A DNA stretch of 7,311 nt from positions 1 to 7,311 of the forward strand of contig JBGQDM010000134.1 in NCBI GenBank assembly GCA_041495845.1, read 5' to 3'. The notes beneath the pieces were generated by a model. It was not told the DNA's origin and did no database searches. It saw only the letters and a program-made list of their open reading frames with translations. Numbering within the stretch: position 1 is the stretch's first letter; the number at the start of each line of letters is the position of its first letter. The translations under genes and the position numbers were made by a program. Below are positions 1 to 6,118 of the stretch, one piece after another. The DNA comes from JBGQDM01 sp041495845. GTDB lineage: Bacteria > Acidobacteriota > Terriglobia > Terriglobales > Acidobacteriaceae.

Positions 1-1919
1 ACGTTCTTTCCGAGCAGGTTGCCAACAAGATCGCCGCCGGCGAAGTGGTGGAGCGCCCCGCCTCGGTCGTCAAAGAGTTGCTGGAAAACTCGCTCGACGC
101 CGGCGCCACCCGCATCGTTCTCCAGGTGGAGGCGGGCGGCAAAAAACTGATCCAGGTCACCGACAACGGTTGCGGCATGGTGCGTGACGATGCCCTGCTC
201 GCGTTCGAGGCCCACGCCACTTCTAAAATTCGTACCGCTGAAGACCTGCTCACAGTCTCCACGCTGGGCTTTCGCGGCGAGGCTCTGCCTTCCATCGCCT
301 CGGTTTCCAGGCTGCAAATGGAGACGCGCGCCGCCGAGGAAGACTCGGGCACCGTGGTCGAAATCAACGGCGGAAAAATATTTCGCGTCGAAGAAGCTGG
401 CCTGCCCGTCGGCACTTCCATCACCGTCCGCGACTTGTTCTTCAACATTCCTGCCCGCCGCAAGTTTCTCCGGGCGGAGTCCACCGAGCTCTCGCACATC
501 GCTTCTCTCGTCACTCATTACGCCCTGGCTCACCCCGGAAAGCATTTTGAGTTGCACGCAGCCACGCATGCTTTGCTGATGGCGCCGCCGGTTCCCAGTC
601 ATCGCGAACGCGTCTACCAAGTCTTCGGCAAGGAAGTTCTGGACCAACTGCTCCCCATGGCAGCGGCGCTGCCCCTCGAGCGGGTCGGACTGCCGCAACC
701 TCCGCCCTGGCGGCGCACCGAGGACATGCCAGCGCCCGAGCCCGGCGAGTTGCGCCTGCACGGCTTCGCTTCCAAACCAGAAATCCAGAAGCTCAACCGC
801 AACTCGATTTACATTTTCGTTAACGGCCGTCTGGTTCGCGACCGCCTCATCCAGCACGCGCTCACTGAGGCCTATCGCAACATGCTGCCCAACGGCGTCT
901 TTCCCGTGGTGCTGCTCTTTCTGGAAATGCCGGCCGCCGAAGTCGACGTCAATGTGCACCCGTCGAAGACGGAAGTCCGCTTCCGCCAGCAGAGTGTGCT
1001 GCATGATTTCGTCCGCGACTCGGTTCGCGCCGCGCTGATGAAGGCCCGCCCCGTCCCGCAATTCACCGCCGAGATCAGCGCCCGGCCCACCGCCGGCGCG
1101 GCGCTCACGCCCGGCTCACAGCCCGGGCAGGCAATCAACTCTCCGCCGCAGGGTGAAGAATTTTCCTTGCACGCCCCTACGCTTCCACCCGCCACGGCGC
1201 GTTTCGAATTCCAGGGCGGCATTGCCGTCGACGCCAATGCCGCGATTCCCGTGCCCCGCGATGGCTTTTTCGTCCCCGACCCCGGATGCGCTTCGCCGCT
1301 CCTCGCCTGCGACGCTGCGGAAGAGCCCACCCTCTCTTCCCTGCGCACCCTGCGCCCGCTCGGCCAGCTGCGTAATTCATTTATCCTCGCGGTCAACGAC
1401 GACGGCCTCTGGATCGTGGACCAGCACGTCGCCCACGAACGCGTGCTCTTTGAAAAAATCCTGCGCCAACGCGCCGCCATGAAAATGGAGTCGCAACGCC
1501 TGCTCATGCCGCTGCTGGTGGAACTCACGCCGGCGCAGCAAGCTGTCTTCAGTGAGATTGCTGACGAGCTCAATCACAACGGCTTCGAGGCCGAAGCCTT
1601 CGGCTCGCGCACCATCGCCATCAAAGTCGCTCCCTCCGGTCTGGAGGCGACACAGATTGAACACCTGCTCCACGAGTTGCTCGAACAATTTTCGCGCGAA
1701 GAGCAGGCGCTCAACCTGGAAGCCGTCCGCACTCGCATTGCGGCTTCCATTGCGTGCCACGCCGCCATCAAAGTCAACATGCCGCTCGAGCGCAATAAGA
1801 TGGAATGGCTGCTCGTGGAACTCGCCCGCACCGACTCGCCGATGACTTGTCCTCACGGGCGCCCGGTCGTTCTGCGGTATTCTGTAAGAGACATTCAGCG
1901 CGCCTTCAAGCGGATTTGA
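1..1919 (+). CDS. mutL: DNA mismatch repair protein MutL (5' end cut by window edge)
   Basis: MutL is the ATP-dependent matchmaker of methyl-directed or nick-directed mismatch repair, linking MutS to downstream nicking and excision. The reading frame is open from base 3 and about 638 residues are visible. Only the first four to six residues are missing, because the frame opens at VLSEQVANKIAAGEV, the usual MutL N-terminus. GHKL ATPase motifs are intact: ELLENSLDAGA (from 75), DNGCGM (162-179) and GFRGEALP (267-290). The transducer domain shows VNGR (819-830) and VNVHPSKTEVRF (948-983). A Pro/Ala-rich linker (about 1045-1345) leads to the C-terminal dimerisation domain. That domain holds the metal-dependent endonuclease signature DQHVAHERVLFE (1419-1454), ACHAAIK (1752-1772) and CPHGRP (1848-1865). 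It therefore belongs to the nicking MutL class of bacteria without MutH, unlike the E. coli type. One oddity is Val for the usual Ala after DQH. The next gene starts one base after the TGA. Confidence 0.97.
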   Translation, partial: VLSEQVANKIAAGEVVERPASVVKELLENSLDAGATRIVLQVEAGGKKLIQVTDNGCGMVRDDALLAFEAHATSKIRTAEDLLTVSTLGFRGEALPSIASVSRLQMETRAAEEDSGTVVEINGGKIFRVEEAGLPVGTSITVRDLFFNIPARRKFLRAESTELSHIASLVTHYALAHPGKHFELHAATHALLMAPPVPSHRERVYQVFGKEVLDQLLPMAAALPLERVGLPQPPPWRRTEDMPAPEPGELRLHGFASKPEIQKLNRNSIYIFVNGRLVRDRLIQHALTEAYRNMLPNGVFPVVLLFLEMPAAEVDVNVHPSKTEVRFRQQSVLHDFVRDSVRAALMKARPVPQFTAEISARPTAGAALTPGSQPGQAINSPPQGEEFSLHAPTLPPATARFEFQGGIAVDANAAIPVPRDGFFVPDPGCASPLLACDAAEEPTLSSLRTLRPLGQLRNSFILAVNDDGLWIVDQHVAHERVLFEKILRQRAAMKMESQRLLMPLLVELTPAQQAVFSEIADELNHNGFEAEAFGSRTIAIKVAPSGLEATQIEHLLHELLEQFSREEQALNLEAVRTRIAASIACHAAIKVNMPLERNKMEWLLVELARTDSPMTCPHGRPVVLRYSVRDIQRAFKRI

Positions 1920-1920
1920 A

Positions 1921-2802
1921 ATGACCGAGCAAGAACTACACCAGATGCGGCGCGCCAAGTGGCGGCTCACGGGTCATCCCGTGCGCACGCTGGAAGAGGC
2001 CGCGACTTTCCTGGAATCGGTCGGCTTCTGTCTGATGTATCCAATGCGCCCGCCCATGCCGCTACCCACCTTCATGGGCGCATTTGTCGGTGCCGACGAT
2101 CATCTGCCCGCCCTGCAACACGCCTATGCCGATGCGCGCGCCACCGAAGCCACGGAGCTCATGGTCCGCATGCTGCGCCAGCGGGCCGCCTACGAAGCAA
2201 ATTTTTTCGAGGATAACAACGCGTTCCTCGTTTCCGCTTCGATCTTTCCCTACTTCTATGCCCTGGTGGGCGAGCGCAATCCCAAGCTGGCGCCCACGCC
2301 ACGCCCGCATTCTGACTATTCCCAGCTCGCCTGCGACGCCTATGGAATCATCGAACACGAGGGCCCGATTTCGCGGCAGAAACTTCAGAATGTTCTCCGC
2401 GGTGGGGTCTCCGCCGCCGGTCTCGATCACGCGCTGGGCGAGCTCTGGTCGCGCCTGCGCATTACCCGGGTGGATTACAAGTCCAGTGAAGGTGCGTTCT
2501 GGGACGTGCTCCAGCGCTGGGCCCCAGAGCCGGTGCGCGAAGGCATTTCCCTCTCCGTCGGAAGCTCGCTCTCGGCTCTGCTCTCCAAGTATCTGGAATG
2601 CCGGATCGCAGCCGACCTGGAGGAAGTGGAAACATTTTTTGCCAACTTCGTGCCGCGCTCCCGCATCAAGGAAGCGGTGAACGCCCTACTGGCCACCCGC
2701 GAGTTGAGTTTTGTCTACGTCGGCAAGCACACGTTGTTACACGTGACCCCACCTCGGGCGGAGCGTGTCCCAGGCCCCACTTCCTTGCGCACCGCAGATT
2801 GA
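1921..2802 (+). CDS. AlkZ/YcaQ-related winged-helix protein, probably lacking the glycosylase catalytic motif
   Basis: This 293-residue protein has no signal peptide or membrane segment and should be cytoplasmic. I read it as a member of the AlkZ-related (HTH_42-like) family. Residues 24-55 (LEEAATFLESVGFCLMYPMR then PLPTFMGA) resemble the N-terminal helix and 'GF-x-x-x-x-P...LPS/T' block of that group. NFFEDNNAFLVSASIFPYFYALVG (94-117) resembles its conserved 'lvs...P-FYAL' stretch. Residues 133-190 and 210-275 look like two winged-helix units. AlkZ itself unhooks interstrand DNA crosslinks with a Q-x-Q or Q-x-D motif after the 'LG' turn. Here that place reads FCLMYP, so base excision by the known mechanism is doubtful. 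The ATG follows the mutL stop after one base with no convincing Shine-Dalgarno sequence, suggesting translational coupling. The mutL neighbour supports a DNA-repair or DNA-binding role. The CDS is certain; the family call is moderate and rests on remembered motifs, and the function is unknown. Confidence 0.8.
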   Translation: MTEQELHQMRRAKWRLTGHPVRTLEEAATFLESVGFCLMYPMRPPMPLPTFMGAFVGADDHLPALQHAYADARATEATELMVRMLRQRAAYEANFFEDNNAFLVSASIFPYFYALVGERNPKLAPTPRPHSDYSQLACDAYGIIEHEGPISRQKLQNVLRGGVSAAGLDHALGELWSRLRITRVDYKSSEGAFWDVLQRWAPEPVREGISLSVGSSLSALLSKYLECRIAADLEEVETFFANFVPRSRIKEAVNALLATRELSFVYVGKHTLLHVTPPRAERVPGPTSLRTAD

Positions 2803-2829
2803 AAGGTTGCCCCGTCGCCCGTGTACAAT
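2799..2829 (+). promoter_or_regulatory. Possible sigma-70-type promoter for cmk
   Basis: TTGAAA (2799-2804) overlaps the stop codon of the upstream gene and is followed, after a 19-bp spacer, by TACAAT (2824-2829). Transcription would begin near 2835-2837, only about 8 bases before the cmk ATG, giving a nearly leaderless mRNA. This would fit the absence of a Shine-Dalgarno sequence in front of that ATG. The spacer is longer than the ideal 17 bp and the match was found by eye, so this is a weak candidate. Confidence 0.3.
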
Positions 2830-2843
2830 CATCCCTCTCCCCG

Positions 2844-3533
2844 ATGAGTGAGGCCCTGCCCCGCAAACTGATCATCGCCATTGACGGCCCCGCCGGAGCC
2901 GGCAAAAGCACCGTGGCCGCCCGTCTTGCTCGCCAGCTCGGCTACATCAACCTCGAAACCGGCGCCATGTATCGCGCTCTCGCGCTCAAGGCCATTCAAT
3001 GGGATGTCGGCTTCGACGACGAGGCCGCCCTGGTGCAACTGGCCGAGCGTTCGCGCATCGCACTCGAACCTGTCCGCACCGGCAACCGCGTTCTGCTCGA
3101 TGGCCGCGATGTTTCCCTGCGCGTGCGTGAGCCCGACGTCACCGCCGGCGCTTCGCGCGTTTCCGTGCATCCCCGCGTGCGCGAGCACATGGTGTTACGG
3201 CAGCGCGAAATGGGTTTGGGTGGCGGCGTGGTGATGGAAGGCCGCGACATCGGCACCCGTGTGTTTCCCGATGCCGATCTCAAAATCTTTCTTGACGCGG
3301 ATCCCACGGTGCGCGAGATGCGCCGCCTGCAGCAGCTCCAGGTCACCGGGCCCGCCGCCGAAGCGCTTGCCGCCGAACTGCGCCAGCGCGACCTTCGCGA
3401 CCGCTCCCGCGCCAACTCTCCCCTGGCGCCGGCTGCCGACGCTACCGTCCTCGACTCCACCCAACTCAGCGAAGACGAAGTCATCGCCCGCATCGAGCAA
3501 CTGGTGGAAGAGAAACTGCGCGTGGAAGACTGA
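2844..3533 (+). CDS. cmk: Cytidylate kinase (CMP/dCMP kinase)
   Basis: This cytoplasmic enzyme phosphorylates CMP and dCMP with ATP to give CDP and dCDP for nucleic acid synthesis. The 229 residues match the usual length of about 220-230. The P-loop GPAGAGKST is at 15-23, the NMP-binding start ETGAMYRAL at 38-46, and the CMP-kinase insert with GRDVSLRVREPDVT at 87-100. The family signature MEGRDIGTRVFPDADLKIFL is at 131-150. The LID/C-terminal block RDLRDRSRANSPLAPAADA lies around 182-200 and ends in TVLDST. The residue before TGAMYR is Glu where Asp is commoner. The frame is open upstream to 2598, inside the preceding gene, but cytidylate kinases begin a few residues before IAIDGPAG, so the ATG at 2844 is chosen. 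No clear Shine-Dalgarno precedes it, which suggests leaderless initiation or coupling. It lies 41 bp after the AlkZ-related gene and converges on the DUF4097 gene. Confidence 0.96.
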   Translation: MSEALPRKLIIAIDGPAGAGKSTVAARLARQLGYINLETGAMYRALALKAIQWDVGFDDEAALVQLAERSRIALEPVRTGNRVLLDGRDVSLRVREPDVTAGASRVSVHPRVREHMVLRQREMGLGGGVVMEGRDIGTRVFPDADLKIFLDADPTVREMRRLQQLQVTGPAAEALAAELRQRDLRDRSRANSPLAPAADATVLDSTQLSEDEVIARIEQLVEEKLRVED

Positions 3534-3550
3534 GAGAGCCACGCCCCCGG

Positions 3551-3595
3551 TTGTCATTCTGAGCAAAGCGAAGCGAAGGACCTCTGTACTTCGCC
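3551..3595 (+). repeat. Probable dispersed intergenic repeat (CATTCTGAGC...GAAGCGAAGGACCT type)
   Basis: The 74 bp between the convergent cmk and DUF4097 genes contain TTGTCATTCTGAGC followed by AAAGCGAAGCGAAGGACCTC. It resembles a short, high-copy intergenic sequence common in acidobacterial and some other genomes, usually of the form CATTCTGAGCG-AAGCGAAG-GA/AT. Here the AAGCG unit is present twice in tandem (3567-3576), which looks like a slippage variant. A 6-bp inverted repeat GCGAAG (3573-3578) / CTTCGC (3589-3594) surrounds a 10-base loop but has no T-tract. Only one copy is in the window, so its repeat nature rests on recalled patterns. Confidence 0.5.
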
Positions 3596-3607
3596 GGTGA
3601 CACCCCC

Positions 3608-5071
3608 TCAGAACTCCTTAATCTCCGGCTTCCCCGAGCTTCCCGGCTTTTTCGGCAGCGAGGGCGGGGTGGGGGTTCGGGGTGGGGACGGAACTTCCGC
3701 CGCCAACATCGAGCCCTTGCGAACCTCGATGCCGCCGTGTTGATTGGAAATCTTCAGCAGTCCGGCGCCATTGCCAACATTGCCGGAGAGTGCTCCCCGG
3801 TCGTCTTCATTCTTCGTTTTGAGCGCGTCGAAATCCGTCGCGACTTCGCCGTTGTCGGTCATCGCATCCACCCGGAAACCCGCCTGGTCCGGCACATAGA
3901 CCTGCACGTCGGCATCCCGGTTTACGATGTCGACGTTGCCCACGGGCACCCGGTTAATGTGTACTTCCACCGCGCCGTTGCTGTTGCTGATGCGTACATC
4001 GCCGCTCACGCCATCCAGTCGGATGTCTTTGGACTTGGTCAGCAGCCGTACCGGACCGGTCATCGAAGTCCCCCGCAGGTCGCTCCCATCCAGGTCCAGA
4101 TTCCCCGCCAGCGGCCCAAACTCAAGGTCGGTGCGCGAAGTTTTGAAACTCACGCTCTTGCCGATGGCAGAGAGACTCACATCTTCCAGGAACTCGCCCG
4201 TCAGACGAAGGCTGCCCTTGACGTCGGTCACGGAAACTTCATTTGCCCGCCCATCCACCGCCACGTCGCCGCTCACGCGCGTCGCGCGCACCGCACTGCG
4301 CTCCACGTTCAACTTGGCGTTACCGGTGATATCTTCCAGCGAGACCGTGCCCTTACCGCTGGAAATCTCCACATCCGCCGTACGGCTGAGCACCGTCACG
4401 TCGCCGCGAGCCGAGGAAATGGTCACCGCTGCGTTGCGCGGCACGAAGATATCGAAGTCAGTCTCGACGCGCCGGCTCGATCCCTGATTGTTGGCGTTAA
4501 CGGTCACGCTCTTGTCGCTGACCGTGATGGTGGGCTTGGTTTGCCCGTGGTAGCGGTCCGCTTCGCTCTGGCTGCTGGCGCCGACTCTTTTGCGCACCAG
4601 CACCCGGATTTTGTCAGTGTCCGCCACGTTCACGTTGACTTCGCCGCGTCCGTTTTGAATGCGCAGGCTGCCGCCAGCGGGAAAGTCCTGCACCATCTGG
4701 TCGTCAAAACTGAAGGTGTCCCCCCACACTCCGAGATCATCGCCGCCCCAGTCACCGGGGAACAGCGGGCCGAGATTGATGCGGTGGGTCAAGGTGGCCG
4801 ACATGCCCATGGAGATGAGAATGATCAGTAGCAACACCGCGCCACCGCCGAAGCGCGGCCCCGGCTGCCCGGCACGCCGGGCGCGCTGATGCTCAATCAG
4901 CCGGATCACACCCCACACAATGATCAGCACCGGCCACAGCTTGCCAAACCAGATCCACAGCGCATCCCCGGGAAACACGTGCAGGTTGCCCAGCAGAAAG
5001 AAAACGCCGACGGTGATCAGGATTACGGGACCGGCCATCGAGCGGGGGCGCGACGGAAAACCGTTAGCCAT
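3608..5071 (-). CDS. Membrane protein: LiaI/LiaF-like TM region plus DUF4097 beta-repeat domain
   Basis: This 487-residue envelope protein is the last gene of the minus-strand operon. Three hydrophobic segments sit near residues 12-33, 38-58 and 77-95. The first two form a LiaI/LiaF-like pair (AGPVILITVGVFFLLGN, then LWPVLIIVWGVIRL). After the third, residues 135-455 form a DUF4097-type domain rich in roughly 20-residue beta repeats: GRGEVNV (141), ARGDVTV (221), GKGTVSL (239), SGDVAV (267), KGSLRL (285), SGDVRIS (356), NGAVEV (365), NGEVATD (407) and HGGIEV (445). This predicts a right-handed beta-helix outside the membrane. A Pro/Lys/Ser-rich tail (461-487) follows. DUF4097 proteins commonly accompany LiaI/PspC-like envelope-stress genes; the exact role here is unknown. 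The ATG at 5071 has GGAGGT five bases upstream and overlaps the preceding gene by 8 bp, implying coupled translation. No Cys residue is present and no lipobox is seen. Confidence 0.93.
   Translation of the reverse strand: MANGFPSRPRSMAGPVILITVGVFFLLGNLHVFPGDALWIWFGKLWPVLIIVWGVIRLIEHQRARRAGQPGPRFGGGAVLLLIILISMGMSATLTHRINLGPLFPGDWGGDDLGVWGDTFSFDDQMVQDFPAGGSLRIQNGRGEVNVNVADTDKIRVLVRKRVGASSQSEADRYHGQTKPTITVSDKSVTVNANNQGSSRRVETDFDIFVPRNAAVTISSARGDVTVLSRTADVEISSGKGTVSLEDITGNAKLNVERSAVRATRVSGDVAVDGRANEVSVTDVKGSLRLTGEFLEDVSLSAIGKSVSFKTSRTDLEFGPLAGNLDLDGSDLRGTSMTGPVRLLTKSKDIRLDGVSGDVRISNSNGAVEVHINRVPVGNVDIVNRDADVQVYVPDQAGFRVDAMTDNGEVATDFDALKTKNEDDRGALSGNVGNGAGLLKISNQHGGIEVRKGSMLAAEVPSPPRTPTPPSLPKKPGSSGKPEIKEF
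3662..3687 (+). other. G-quadruplex-prone G-tract cluster
   Basis: Five runs of three to five Gs occur within 26 bases of the plus strand (GGG 3662, GGGG 3666, GGGGG 3671, GGGG 3679, GGGG 3684) with loops of one to three bases. This satisfies the usual G3+N1-7 quadruplex pattern. The strand is the template of the DUF4097 gene, where it encodes the Pro-rich tail. It would also be the RNA sequence of any readthrough from cmk. The compositional cause may simply be Pro codons (CCC/CCA/CCG). Confidence 0.6.
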
Positions 5072-5336
5072 TGCCTACCTCCCCACCGGCGACGGGCGGC
5101 GGCACTCTCCCGGACATTTGCTGGTGACCGTCCGTCGGCGCCGAGCGTTGGATGAACATGGTGATGCCTAGGACGATCAACAGCAAGGGCCAGCTGTGTC
5201 CCCAGTCCAGGTTGCGAACGTTGAACTCATCGAACAACGCGATCACTCCCAGGGCCATCAGGAACACCGGACCGGTGATCCCGCGGCAACGGCATCGGGT
5301 GCATCCGCAGTTGCGATTGTAGTGATAGATTTCCAT
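5064..5336 (-). CDS. Small Cys-cluster protein with LiaI/LiaF-like two-helix membrane module
   Basis: This 90-residue protein is not one I can name. Residues 10-17 form a compact C-x-C-x2-C-x-C cluster (CGCTRCRC) suited to binding a metal such as zinc. Two TM segments follow: TGPVFLMALGVIALFDEF (21-38) and WPLLLIVLGITMF (49-61). This is the same GPV...LG...WP-L-L-I...G pattern found in both flanking genes (LiaI/LiaF-like TM region family). The tail (66-90) is polar and rich in Pro and Gly. The frame is open up to 5396, but the ATG at 5336 is preferred. It has AGGAAAGG at a good distance, and the longer form would run into the upstream gene's end. It starts 23 bp after the B-box gene and overlaps the DUF4097 start by 8 bp. 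A helper or sensor subunit for its two neighbours is plausible but inferred. Confidence 0.85.
   Translation of the reverse strand: MEIYHYNRNCGCTRCRCRGITGPVFLMALGVIALFDEFNVRNLDWGHSWPLLLIVLGITMFIQRSAPTDGHQQMSGRVPPPVAGGEVGNG
5077..5082 (-). promoter_or_regulatory. Ribosome binding site GGAGGT of the DUF4097 gene
   Basis: Read on the minus strand, GGAGGT ends five bases before the ATG at 5071. It lies inside the last codons of the upstream 90-residue gene. It fixes the DUF4097 start and supports re-initiation across the 8-bp ATGGCTAA overlap. Confidence 0.75.
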
Positions 5337-5341
5337 CGTTC

Positions 5342-5349
5342 CCTTTCCT
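5342..5349 (-). promoter_or_regulatory. Ribosome binding site AGGAAAGG of the 90-residue gene
   Basis: On the minus strand AGGAAAGG precedes the ATG at 5336 by five bases and lies in the 23-bp gap after the B-box gene stop. It decides between this start and the in-frame start at 5396, which would overlap the upstream gene. Confidence 0.65.
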
Positions 5350-5359
5350 GCGTACCTTG

Positions 5360-6118
5360 CTACGAAGCCCGCGTCCAGCGCCGGTAAAACATCCACCCGC
5401 CGATGGCAATTAAGATCAGTGGCCAGAAACGGTCCACGCCAAACTCCGCCAACCCCAGGCTGTGGAGCAGAAACAGCACTCCCACCAGAATCAGCAGAAC
5501 TGCGCCCAGCGGAATGTTGCTCGCTGGTTGCGGCGGCGCTACGTCAGCCGGTTCCCAGGCCGGTGGAGGCACCGCGTTCGCGGCGGGTGGCGGCGCGGCC
5601 GCCTGACCCGCTGCAACGTCGCTGCGGTACGGGTTTGCGGTCGTATGCCAGGAATCCGCCGACTGCGTCACGCCCGGACCAAACCACCGCTCCAACTGGA
5701 GAAAGTCCGGCGGCGGCAAACCGCGCGCCAACGCTTCCGCTGTTTTGTACGAATCAATCACCAGATAAGCAAAATAAACCGCAATCAGAAAACCAAAGGG
5801 CGCTGCTCTGTCCGCCAGCCACAACAAAATCACGAACCCCAGGGCTTGCAGAAAGCCCTTCAGGAATTGCCCGTTGTACATCGCACCCACACCGGGAATG
5901 AGTCCGAGGGCTGCCGCCAACCCGGGACTGGGGCGCCGGGTCGACGGGATGTATCCGGTGGGCGGCACCGACGCCGCCGCTCCCATCCGTTCCGCCAGAC
6001 AGGTTTCGCAGTAGATCACGCCACGCACGTCGCGGGTGCAAGCATTGCACAGCGGCTTGCCGCAAGTGCGGCAGAAGCGCTCTGCCGCCACATCGCTATG
6101 GTTTGCACAGTTGTTCAT
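5360..6118 (-). CDS. B-box-type zinc finger protein with TM2-like and LiaI/LiaF-like membrane segments
   Basis: This 252-residue protein has three parts. Residues 4-40 carry eight metal ligands spaced like a B-box zinc finger: C4, H7, C16, C19, C24, C27, C37 and C40. Residues 66-123 hold hydrophobic segments beginning GLAAALGLIPGVGAMYNGQF, reminiscent of TM2-type domains, and are followed by a soluble Pro/Ala-rich linker (about 130-200). Residues 202-247 form a LiaI/LiaF-like helix pair (PLGAVLLILVGVLFLL, then FWPLILIAIGGWMFY). With an even number of helices the zinc finger would probably be cytosolic, where it could bind a protein partner; that is inference. The start ATG (6118) overlaps the anti-sigma stop as ATGA and is preceded by a perfect AGGAGG. 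Bacterial B-box/TM proteins are widespread but poorly characterised, and no enzymatic motif is visible. Confidence 0.92.
   Translation of the reverse strand: MNNCANHSDVAAERFCRTCGKPLCNACTRDVRGVIYCETCLAERMGAAASVPPTGYIPSTRRPSPGLAAALGLIPGVGAMYNGQFLKGFLQALGFVILLWLADRAAPFGFLIAVYFAYLVIDSYKTAEALARGLPPPDFLQLERWFGPGVTQSADSWHTTANPYRSDVAAGQAAAPPPAANAVPPPAWEPADVAPPQPASNIPLGAVLLILVGVLFLLHSLGLAEFGVDRFWPLILIAIGGWMFYRRWTRAS

Noticed and set aside
872..1573. Minus-strand open frame of 233 codons inside mutL
   Set aside because: Ser/Arg/Ala-rich antisense shadow of an unambiguous mutL reading frame with no recognisable domain.
2598..2843. Upstream extension of the cmk frame
   Set aside because: The extension overlaps the preceding gene in another frame and has no family similarity. 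Cytidylate kinases start just before the P-loop, matching the ATG at 2844.
3573..3594. GCGAAG/CTTCGC inverted repeat as a bidirectional terminator
   Set aside because: The stem is only 6 bp with a 10-base loop and there is no T-tract on either side.
3737..4831. Long plus-strand open frame (364 codons) opposite the DUF4097 gene
   Set aside because: It is antisense to a gene with clear TM and beta-repeat structure. Its His/Ala/Val-rich composition is what reverse-strand reading of GC-rich codons gives, and it shows no motif or convincing start site.
5337..5396. Longer N-terminus for the 90-residue membrane protein
   Set aside because: It would overlap the end of the B-box gene and lacks a good ribosome site, while the ATG at 5336 has AGGAAAGG at a suitable distance.
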